Shown: positions 24,301-34,700 of the stretch, one piece after another
Layout of the letters: each line of letters opens with the position of its first letter
Position numbering within the stretch: position 1 is the stretch's first letter
NCBI GenBank assembly: GCA_032871835.1
Contig: CM065295.1
Span: 85,987,819 to 86,051,818 of the forward strand
DNA from: Dipteronia dyeriana
Taxonomy: Eukaryota > Streptophyta > Magnoliopsida > Sapindales > Sapindaceae
DNA length: 64,000 bases
Reading direction: 5' to 3'
Notes under the pieces: model-generated
Databases searched by the model: none
The model's input: the letters and a program-made list of their open reading frames with translations, nothing else
What the model was told of the DNA's origin: nothing
Program-made: the position numbers and the translations under genes

Positions 24301-25000
24301 GATTCGTATGGGGCTGTGACCATGGCAAGGTGGAATGTGTTACAGTCCCGATGGTTGGAAGAGGACCTTCTGACAGTCCGTGGAGCAATCACGAGTGAAA
24401 ACCGCCCATGGCACGAGGTTGACCTGGTAAGTGTTAAATAATGGAAATGATTTAAAAAATAAATTGTTCGTATATCCTGATCTAACACCGTATGCATACT
24501 ATTACAGGTTCTGATTCCGTGCAACGTTGGGGGCCAACATTGGCTGGTAGTGACCATCGACCTTATTCTGGGGAAGATTGACATTTTTGACCACTGAAGA
24601 CAGGAAGTCCCTCATTATATCAAAAAGCAGCAGGTCCGACCATTACGATGGTTTTTACCGTCCATGTTGAATGACGCGGGGTTCCACACTGCAAGTCGAG
24701 GTGGTCATCGGCCTTTCCTTAAAGGAAAATAAGCCCTTCTCGGTCAGCGTGGTCCCTACTTCTACAGTCCCCTAACAAAAAAAATCATAAGTCATTCTAT
24801 TTCATTCACGTGCTTAGATATTATTTAAAAACGATTAGTAACAATTTTTAATGTGTCCAATTGCAGAGGTAAATGTGGTCGCCATACTTTGAGACTTATC
24901 GAGTACTTACTGGCGGGTCGAAGGCCTTTTAATTGATCAGATGACGACATGGAGATCATTCGGGAGAAAATGGCTGTGGAGATTTTTTGTAACTCTAGGC
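21394..25000 (+). pseudogene. MULE-carried DUF1985 / C48 (Ulp1-like) protease gene, broken
   Basis: The N-terminal part (21394-21960) reads MRNRLRDSLKTAEGDW...FMASCFVHFL...GGIIHRLLLRE and continues after a stop as LGNQSMRFSKVEF, the DUF1985 pattern of plant MULE proteases. It continues in exons at 21960-22160, 22240-22385 and 22455-22545. A Gln/Arg-rich helical segment is at 22915-23080 and a Ser-Pro-rich repeat at 23330-23660. The C-terminal C48 fold keeps the His (GGQHWLVV, near 24525), the Asp (GKIDIFDH, near 24575) and a Cys block KCGRHTLRLIEYLLAG (near 24870), where the family usually has DCG. Breaks: TGG to TAG at 21673, a TGA 46 nt later at 21721, a TGA at 21958, frame changes near 22545 and 23750, and a TGA at 24595. 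Introns are inferred from GT/AG and loss of similarity. Confidence 0.75.
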
Positions 25001-25208
25001 CCACCTAGTGATTGGTTGTATATTACCGTTTTTTATGTACAAAGACATGTAATTAATTCATGAATATTAATTCATTCATTATCCATTCATTAATATTAAT
25101 TCATTCATTAATAAGTAATTATTGCAATTCCAAATTATTACAATCTGATACAATTCCAAATGTTTACAATGTGATCAAAACTTTGTCATTCATTCCCTAT
25201 TAGAGTCA

Positions 25209-28200
25209 ATGTTAGGGCACGTCTATTTGTTGTGTCCAATTGAATGGCAGATGCTACTCTTGCAGCGGTATTCATCAGGAACACCTCTGCTTGTACCTTC
25301 ATTAATCATAGGTGGATTAGAACATCTCCTGGAATTATACCCTGGTTGTCCACATCTTCTACAGGATTGTGTAGTTGTCCTCTCCGAAGACGAGACATGG
25401 TGACCCGCCCTCTGGCATCCTGCTTGTCTCCTGGAGTTTGGATTCAAAATCACCCTCTGAGCAATGTCAGATGGCATAACCCAAGTGGAAGGATCGCCCA
25501 CCTGCATAATAGGAACCGAGTACGCATCAATAAGTGTCTGTCTCTTGTAGTAGTCCGAACACAAAGTTGTCAAGTCCAAGTTTCGCTCCATGTAAAAAAC
25601 ATTGAAAACGATCAGCTTCACGTTTCAGTAATAATCACCTCACAGTACAACTTGAAAGTAATGTACCATGCCACCGCAAGAGCGTGAGAACATGGAAAAT
25701 GATTCATTTGAAATTTGTTGCAAGTACAAGTCTTTCGAGCTAAGTCAACAGTCCACTGTTTTCCAAACCGCTTGACCGAGAAAATATTTCAGTCTACTGG
25801 ATTTACGGTCAAAAAACCATACTTCTCCACACGTTTAAATAGGACAAGATGTGTTGCGTCGGTCAACTGATAACGCATGGTTTGTGCAGCTCTATAGCGA
25901 TCGTGAAACCACCGTTGCAGCATATTCCTAATGAACTCAGCCAGAGTCAACATAGGCAGTTGGGGTGCAAATTTTAGGCATGAGTTTATGAATTCTGCAG
26001 CATTTGTTGTCATCACCATGTACCTTCTTTCCGGGCAGTGTGCACGGGACCACTTGTATGGACCGGCATCAATTACATAATCATATGCATTCTGGTGTAA
26101 GTTTTTCAAATCTTCCATATGTCGGTTATATTCAAACTCGGTGTATGCGCGGGCTGCTTTGTCCATTATTGCGGCAACATCCTTCCTATGAAATCGCTTC
26201 TTAATATTTTCAACAAAGTGCCAGCAACATACGGTATTGGTGGTATAAGGGAACACTTTAGAAATCATTGCTTCAATGCTTGCATGCCTATCGAAAATGA
26301 AAACTAGCTCATCAATATGACTTAGGGCACCCTTCAAGCAATCCAAAAATCATTCTCATGAAAGGTTGTTTTCTGAGTCGCCGTTAGAGCTGGCAAAATT
26401 GACCCGTAACCCGCCGACCCGAGGTACTTAAACGGGTTGTGTTGGCTTCTTAATGGGTTCGGGTTATAATCGGGTCAACCCATGTAACCCGTTTATTATA
26501 TGGGTCGTGCCGGGTTTGACTAAATGGGTTCACGGGTGACCCGTTTAACCCATTTAGTCATATAGATACATTTATAATTGTTCTTATTACAAGAGTTATA
26601 AATGACTTTTGGCATACTATATAAAAGCATTCTTTAGGTTACAACAGCAGCCATCACACTAACACTCTCAATCAAATCATTAACCATAACTTCACCAAAA
26701 TCACCACTCACTCTCTCCTTTTCACTCTTTCTCTTTTTTTCTTCCTTTCAATGTGCCCTCTTTTATTTTAAAATTCAGATCTCCTCTCAATCATAGAAAA
26801 GAAACCGATGACTAGCGGCGAAAATCTGACCAGCGGGGATTGAAATCGATGGCAGAGCAGCTGCGACTGATGATCGACAAAACCGAGACAGAGCAGCGGT
26901 GACTGACGATCGACGGATTCTGAGTGGGATCAGGTTGTTGGTGAGGCAGAGCTGCGACGATGCCGGAGAGCAGTGGCAACTGACGTGAGACCGATTTGGA
27001 GAGACAGCGGCGGATCTTGGTCGAGCTGGTCTTCTTTAATTCACGACTGCGGATTTTGGTCGATCTTGTTCATCAATCTTCACGGTGGCGAAAACCTGTG
27101 TTTTTATTAGTGAATCTGTTAAAATATTCTGTTACAATGAATCTGTTACACTGCCATTTGAATATGTGTTATCTGTGTTTTTATTCACAAGAAACATGCG
27201 AATTTGTTACACTGCCATTTGTAATTTTGTTTGGTTTGGTCTCATCAATACAACACTATCTGTGTTAAACGGGTTTGGGTTACCCATTATAACCCCGATT
27301 AGATTATTAAACGTGTTACGGGCCAACCCGTCTAACTCGTTTATTTATTAGTATCGTGTTGGGTTTTAAAAGATTAACCCGTTTAATTAAACGGGTCGTG
27401 TCGGGTTAAAGGTTAATATGATTTGGGTCGTGTCGGGTTGAGGTCAACCCGACCCATGAACCCGAATTGCCAGCCCTAGTCGCCGTACCCAAAAGCAATT
27501 TGATACATCTGTCCGTTCCTATCTTGGGCTGTTGCAACAAACAATGTACCCCGGAATTGTCTCTTCAAATGGGTACCATCAACGGCAATGACTGGACGCA
27601 TACACGTCTGGAATCCTCTAAGTGAGGCACCAATCGACATGAAGAAGTACAAAAATTTACCATCTTCGTCGCACTGTAAGTCAATGATTGTGCCGGGATT
27701 TTTTTGTTCTAAAACGTAACCAAATGATGGAAGCAATTGGAAGGTTTCCTCATGCGTTCCATATGTCAGTGACAACATATAATCGAGGGCGGCGTGTGCC
27801 TTACTGTACATGATTTGGATTCCATACATTGATTTCATGTCGGCGATTATGTCCTTCGAACTCATTAGTCGACCATCTTGTTGTTGAAGTCTAGGTGCAA
27901 TAACTTCTCCAATTATGACTGTACTAGCTTGTTGGTGCCGGCGGTGAATTTCCTCTAACGGACAAATGTGTTCGTTGACAAAACTTCTTACTTAAAAGTA
28001 TGTGCCTTCATCTCTCCTCACCGCTCTTAACTTCCACGTACAATTTTTCATCAAACAAACTAGATGTAATGTTGTCTTATTGGACCTTTTCACCTTCCAC
28101 TCGAAATTTTGTCGCATTGCAAAATGGTCTACTAGTCTCTTCAAATCCTTTTTTATTGGAAAAAATTGCCCTTTATATATCTTGCTTGTAGGTTCATCTT

Positions 28201-28990
28201 CAACCAAGTTCCTGCTTCCACCAATACCAAACGAGTATGATTCTGCTCCTAGAATAACTCATGTTGTGGCATTATCAGAATCATCTGGAGTTACATTAGC
28301 CCTCCCCTCGGAGGTCCCAGCTATATCTGGTGCACTGGAACTAAATCTGTGTACATGTCTTACACTTCTTTTCGTTTCGACAGGTTCTTCATCATCATGA
28401 TTGTCCTCTACATTTTCTACAGAATTGAAATTGCCCTCATTATCCACCTCATGAATCACCCCAACATTCAGTGCTGTATTCTGCTCATTGTATTGTTGGT
28501 TGTATTGTCTCCCATTCATCTTAATTTGACAACCAAATACATCGTCGAATTGAGGTCCCGGTATATTATCATGGGTGGCTACTTTCGGTGGGACAGCATA
28601 TATGTTTTCCCGACCATCAATCTCACTTCTTTCTGTGAACAACTGGTTGCTTCCGCCTGACGATCGAAATTGTTAGGTGTTATCACGATCAGGGATATCT
28701 TCACCAATGACACCTTCTGCTGGCCTCTCGATTAGACTAACACATACTTGAGGGATCACTCTATCTTCCCCTAGCATAAACTGATCATCATCATTGTTTC
28801 TTATAAATGTACGACATGTAGTCCCAGGAACAATTGATAGAGACTGTAGATCAACACTGTATTTGTTCTCATCAAACTTCACAATGGTTTGCACGATCGA
28901 CACCAGTTCGTCGTAAGTCAAATTCTTTGACACATACAAACCTTGGTTATCAGAACCTAAATACTTCTGATTTCCATTGGGTAATTGCTC
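25209..28990 (-). pseudogene. MuDR-type MULE transposase, broken and hAT-interrupted
   Basis: Read on the minus strand. 28990-28260: acidic N-terminal region. 28207-27992: plant MuDR N-terminal domain with CLMKNCTWKLRAVRRDEG. 27865-27479: transposase domain with the first catalytic Asp in CMRPVIAVDGTHLK, ending FGYGD. After a 1.09-kb hAT insertion the frame resumes (26376 on) as SENNLS, stop, E, stop, FLDCLKGAL, then CCWHFVENIKKRF and a long helical part to 25789. 25740-25640: SWIM zinc finger CTCNKFQMNHFPCSH. 25430-25300: CCHC knuckle CRRCGQPGYNSRRC. Two TGG-to-TGA-like stops lie at the WEW block. About 740 codons in all, the usual MURA-like size. Confidence 0.82.
26385..27478. mobile_element. 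Non-autonomous hAT element inside the MULE transposase
   Basis: Flanked by a perfect 8-bp target duplication GTCGCCGT (26377-26384 and 27479-27486). Ends are TAGAGCTGGCAAAATT and, in reverse complement, TAGGGCTGGCAATTCGGG. Subterminal regions are dense in GGGT(T/C)GTGTCGGGTT-type motifs, usual in plant hAT MITEs. The middle (26640-27240) has no hAT transposase and I recognise no captured gene. Removing it restores the transposase frame at GYGD|SENN. Confidence 0.9.
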
Positions 28991-29165
28991 TCATCGACCG
29001 TTGTAAGATATGACTATTCTCACCCTATCCATTGTCCTGTCAAAACCATCATTAAAAACCATTATTAAGAAATAAATATTTAATATTAAATTTACAATTA
29101 TAAAGGATTAAACAAAAATCAAAAGTGTAAGAGATGAAGCTTTTTTTTTAACTGATCGAGCGAAT

Positions 29166-29801
29166 TGAGTTTGTCCCGGTTGATGAATGCCAAAAGACTG
29201 AGCAGAGCCAGAGCCACTGAATTATACAAATTTCATAGGATCAACTATCAAGGTCATGCAAATTGCAGAGTCACGAACATATTTGATTATGAGGTAAAAA
29301 AAAAATTGAAAATAAAAATAAAGAGAAAAACATTTTTGATTTAGGATGAAAATTGTCCTATACAGATGTCCGAATATTATATGTTTTTTGAATGCTACTT
29401 GATTTTGATTTTTCTATAAACTCAATTTAGATATTTTACATATAATGATTGACATTTGATATTTCAAACTCAAATTTGTTAAACGATTTCCGTAAATTTT
29501 TAATGTGGGATATTCCATGAGTTGTCAAATTAACATGTACCGAGAGAGTTTCTCTAGTCTGAACGTTCATATGAACATATTTCCAGTAGAATTACATAAA
29601 TTAATCTTTTTCAACTATTATAATAAATTCAGAATTTTAGAAAATAAAGGTTCATATATACGGCCCGGGAAGAGTATGGGGTTTTATCCAATAATTGACA
29701 TTGGGAACAGATAAAAAAGTCTTGGAAAATTTCGTTACGGAAAAACGTATCACAGATTCATCTATCAAAAAATTCGTAATATGTCTCATTTAGACTGACA
29801 T

Positions 29802-29832
<31 letters not shown>

Positions 29833-30299
29833 GGATAATATATTTTACACAACAAATATATAAATTTGAAGATTGATTAAATTATTTTCTTAAAAATTAA
29901 CATCATAAACACGACTTGAATCCACCCTAAAATCCGGCAACCCTTTCAACTAAATCACATTATTATCACTTAATCAACTGATCACACGTATGCATATACA
30001 CCAACAACAACAACAACAAAAAGAAGATAATCTCCCTTTCAACTAAATCACATTATTCATCACTTAATCAACTAAATTGTGTAACGAATTAGACATGGTT
30101 TGGAAATGATTCAACTTCATTAGAAACAAATGCACCAACAAAAACAAGGAAAAGACGTTCTTTCAAGCACAGAAAAAATATGGAACGAATTAAAGCATGG
30201 GTTGGACATGATTCAACCTTATAAGACACAAATCTAACCAACTACCAATAAAGTTTCCCTATCAACACAAAATCCAAAACCTCCCACTCCAACTAAACA
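29166..30299. other. Intergenic, no gene seen
   Basis: AT-rich sequence. A TA microsatellite lies at 29810-29832. A segment with CTTTCAACTAAATCACATTA and TGATTCAAC(T/C)T is partly repeated (29945-29980 against 30038-30075; 30108-30120 against 30208-30220), an old local duplication. The frame at 29505-29714 shows no family features. Confidence 0.7.
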
Positions 30300-31517
30300 C
30301 TAAGGTGGTGTTTGGTTGGATGGAATGGAATGGAAAGAAATTCATTCCATTTGTTTGGTTTGTAAAATTCCAATGGAATGAGCATTCCATTAGAATGGGG
30401 ATTCCACCATTGTGGTGGAATGAGTATTCCATCCAAAAACCAAAGGAATGCCCATTCCATTCCAATAACATATTTTCTTTCCAAAAATAACCTTCTATCT
30501 CACAACTCAATTCCACAAATACCCTCATTTTCAAAAATAATATATATATATATTATAAATATCATAATATTATATAATATTTATTATTATTATTGCATAT
30601 AATATATTATCACATATATTATATATATTCATATATTATAATGTATTATTATTATCCAAAATATATATATATTATATTTTCTAATTATTTATATTATATA
30701 TTATATATTATTATATACATAATGTATATATATATATATACATTATATAATAATATATAATATTTTTATATATAATAATATTAATATTAATAATATCAAT
30801 GTTTCTAATATATAATATATAATATATATAATATTTAAAATATATATTATTATATAATTTATACTTTTATATTTTATTATTATTATCCAAAATGAACATT
30901 ATATTTTCTAATTATATATATTATTATTAATAATATAATTATATATAATATTTATATATTTAATAATATTAATATTAATAATATCAATATTTCTAATATT
31001 TATAATATATTATATAATAATATATATTTATATTAATAATAATAATATATATAATTAGAAAATATAATGTTCATTTTGGATAATAATAATAAAATATAAA
31101 AATATAAATTATATAATAATATATATTTTAAATATTATATATATTATATATTATATATTAGAAACATTGATATTATTAATATTAATATTATTATATATAA
31201 AAATATTATATATTATTATATAATGTATATATATAATAATATATATATATATATATATATATACATTATGTATATAATAATATATAATATATAATATAAA
31301 TAATTAGAAAATATAATATATATATATTTTGGATAATAATAATACACTTTTTTTTATCCGTTTATAATGTGCATAAAAAAAATAAAATAAAATCGTGATC
31401 AAATAATACACCTTAATGCCTAGGCTATGCCTAGACAGTGATCAAATTGCACATTTTTTTTATCCACTTCCAAATTCAGGTGATTTTGTCCTAATCGGGA
31501 CGGTCAAACACGGCCTA
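30300..31517. mobile_element. TIR element carrying a large AT palindrome
   Basis: Left end TAAGGTGGTGTTTGGTTGG (30301) and right end TCAAACACGGCCTA (reverse complement TAGGCCGTGTTTGA) are imperfect inverted repeats of the GGTGGTGTTTGG type found on many plant MITEs. 30310-30480 holds repeated TGGAATGG/CATTCCAT motifs. The centre (30642-31346) is a long palindrome described separately. There is no coding capacity. It ends about 240 bp from the AGO1 stop codon, on the 3' side of that gene. Confidence 0.65.
30642..31346. repeat. Long inverted repeat, arms about 290-315 bp
   Basis: The left arm 30642-30932 opens TGTATTATTATTATCCAAAA and the right arm 31032-31346 closes TTTTGGATAATAATAATACA, its complement. 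Inner landmarks also pair: CCAAAATGAACATTATATTT (left, about 30886) with AAATATAATGTTCATTTTGG (right, about 31061), and AATATCAATGTTTCTAATAT with ATATTAGAAACATTGATATT. The loop is about 100 bp. The arms consist almost wholly of A and T with nested smaller palindromes. Confidence 0.9.
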
Positions 31518-31754
31518 AAACTACCTGGCCATTTCATAAACAACTTTGGAAGCAAAAAGAGGAATAAAGACAATTAGACAAATCCCATATCACCAAAGCA
31601 ATGACTGCAAAAGATATTAATGGGAAATCAACATTTAACAAACCATACAAAGCAAGCATACTTTCAGTGCCAGTCATCATGAATAATATCTCATCAGCAA
31701 TTTTAGATCTTTGGTAAAAACCACAATTTGTTTCATTAGTCCCATAAAAAAACT

Positions 31755-34700
31755 TTAACAGTAAAACATAACCCTCTTCACATTTTCCTTCAAGGCAGGT
31801 AGGGGTTTAACCGCTGCACCAGCACCAGGTCCTCGCGTGCTCCTACCTGCTGGTCCTCCACCCATGCCTCCACGTCCCGAAACAGTACCACTAGTCATTG
31901 AGCCACTGTCTGATGTCTCTGGTTCCATGTAGAAACGTGCTCTAAATGCAGCAAGATGGGCATAGTATGCAGGAGGAACTGCCAAAGCACAACATAAATG
32001 AACATCACTCTAAACAGTAAACAGAAATCAAGATCACATTCTGTGGATGTATCTGTTTGAATGTGTTCACAAGGATAAGATGAGGGAGAACTAACCAATT
32101 GAAACAGATCGTGTGCACCTAGCATACCTGTGAAAATTGAAAAATAGAAAGCTTATGGTTAGCTAAAATGACGATGGAAATATCAATTTACAGAAATTAT
32201 TGACACAGTAAATTATATCAACAACTTACGTGTAACACAAGTTGTTTGTCAGGGACTGTAGTCCATCGGCTGAAAATTTGTTTTCATCCCATAACACATG
32301 GTAGTGAGCCGGACGACTAGTACCCTGTTTGACATGTAAGGATATTAGAAATGGAATTCTTCAACACGTTATAAACAAAGGATGACAAGATAACTAACCT
32401 GAATTCCAGCATGACTACATAGATAAAAGTCAAATTCTGTAGGGTGACAAATTTTGGAGTCCACTACGGTGCCTACAAAATTAATCAGCAGCAGAGATTC
32501 ACATTACATATTTCATAGCAAATTATCGTAAATATCAAATCAAATAGCATTCTAGAAACAAGTTATTTACCGGGTAATATATTTCCACTCCTGTCAACTG
32601 CATTGCGGTCATGATGGTTGTTTGCAAACAACCTTGTGTGGTGACGCTTCTGAACCACCACAAAAGTCACTGGAGGCTGATAGTTTGGTTCCAAGGATGC
32701 ACATGCCTGAAATTAAGTAGAATAAATGAAAATTTCATTATCTTAACATTATTCAGAAGTTCACAAAATTCTAACACAACTATGGGTAAAGCATTGAAGA
32801 AACAAAGTATGAGTCATCCAGAAGTAGAATTTACCTTACGAATAGCATCTAGTTCATATAACAACACTTGATAGAATTGCCCTTCACTTACACCATCCCT
32901 GCAGAGATGTTAATGTTAGATGCCAAAATAAGAAAAAAAAACGTGTAAATAAAGCATGACAACAGCAAAACATGTCAATGCCTGTAAAAGATAATGCGTT
33001 GTGGCTTTTGGCCAGTTGCTCTACGGAAAGATATTAGAAGTTCCCTGCATCCAACCAAAAAGAAACATTTAGATTGTACACAAATCACTCCCCACCATGA
33101 GAGAGAGAGAGAGAGATTTCAAATAAAATAAAATTGCAGTAGAGGGAGGGAGAGTAAGATGTCAATCATACTTGATCATGCCACCAGTCACTGTCCCTCT
33201 AACGGGATCATGCCATGTTTTGAACAAGTCTTGGATGAGCTCTTGTCGATGAGCTTGGGCACAAACCAGACCAGCATATTTTGTAACCTCTGGCCAATCT
33301 TGAGAAGCTACGACCTGTAATATACATTCCAAAAGATATTCAATTAAAACCTAATTCAAGGAAAAGCATTCATAAATCAATGTGGGAGAGATTTCAAATA
33401 AAATACAGCTGCAATAGATGGACTTGAATCCTCTCCAGGGTGAGGATGGGTGACATCAGCACCAAAGATGATAGTAGGCCGGTCGCTAACTAAAGGTATG
33501 CGCCTCGATATTGCATCAACAAGTACGGTGTTCCGGCCTCCAACCTTAACATTTATCTTCAAGGACACATTTGCAAGATACTGCTTGCTCATTCTAAAAA
33601 CATGCTTAGTCAAACAGCATTGGGACACAAGACCAAGTTCTGTCTCACAAATCCGCTTCAAATCACCTGAAAGGAAGATTGTTCTTAGTCATACGGGAGA
33701 AAATAAGGCTGGCTGCAATCAGCAGAAACAAATAAGAGGAAAATATGAAATTTTAGAGTGGCAAAATCGGTTTATGGTGTAAGTTGTGCATACCGTAAAG
33801 AGAGCCATTGTTATCCGGGAGAATGACAATAAGTAGGTCAAGCTCCTTTCCTGGACCAAGTTTGGTCATAGCATCATGGTACCGACCTTTTAAGACCCTC
33901 TCCACTTGTTCAGGGCGAGCACTAATTGGAGGAAGAACTGGTTCAGGATTAAATGCCTGCATACAATCAATAATCCTTTGTTCAAACGGCACTTCAATCT
34001 GGCAGTGATACCCCACAACAAAAACATTGGAAACTAAAGAGAGATGAAAAAGAAGTGACCAGCCAATGTCCTACCATGCCAGAAATGAAACACATTTGAG
34101 CAAGCTCGTAACAAAACCCTCGGGCAACACTGTCTTGTACATTCCGAGAGAAATTTATGCAAATCCAATTGGTCACTGTTCCCCCATTAACCATTTTCTG
34201 CAATATAATAACATAAATAATCAGAAAAACATGCTTTACATCTGTTCAAATATCATAGGATGCACAACAATTATCTGGCACAAATTGCAGTTCAAAATAC
34301 CAGATGAATTTCTAGTAAAAAAGACAAGAAAAACAGTAACTCTTACAAAAGCCATCAAGGTTATCCTAGTAATTGCAGTTCAAAACAAACATTTTTTCGG
34401 TTCATTATGAACAATTAAACTCCTGGGTGTACAATTCAGCTTTATTTCCAGCACTGGAAATCTCCTTCCTTTCACATGGAGACATGACCACACCTTATAA
34501 TTCCTTTCCAATTTGGTATCTAATTTACCCAGATGAACTTACTTTTAACAAATGAAGACAATAAAAATTATAACTGCAGAAGACTGTAAGGGGTATAATT
34601 GTAACTGCAGTTCAAACATAAACACTGATTTGACTTCCATAGCGAACAATTTAGCTCTTGGGTGTACAAATTCAGTATTATTTCCAGCACTGGGAAATAT

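Larger units (their letters stand above)
20005..29165. mobile_element. Protease-carrying Mutator-like element (MULE), degenerate (element B)
   Basis: The left terminus (about 20005-20110: GTCAAAAAATTATTGGCAC, GTTGTGCAAATATCATCACT, AAAATACCCC) matches the ends of elements A and C. Next comes a satellite-like arm (20430-21340), a plus-strand DUF1985/Ulp1-type protease gene (21394-25000), then a minus-strand MuDR-type transposase (28990-25209). A right terminal inverted repeat is not evident. A lone AAGCTTTTTTTTTAACTGATCGAGCG near 29140-29165 looks like the last trace of the right arm, so that end is probably truncated. The pairing of MULE transposase with an Ulp1-like protease is known from plant MULEs (KI-MULE/Kaonashi type). 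Both genes carry in-frame stops, so the copy is not autonomous. Confidence 0.8.
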
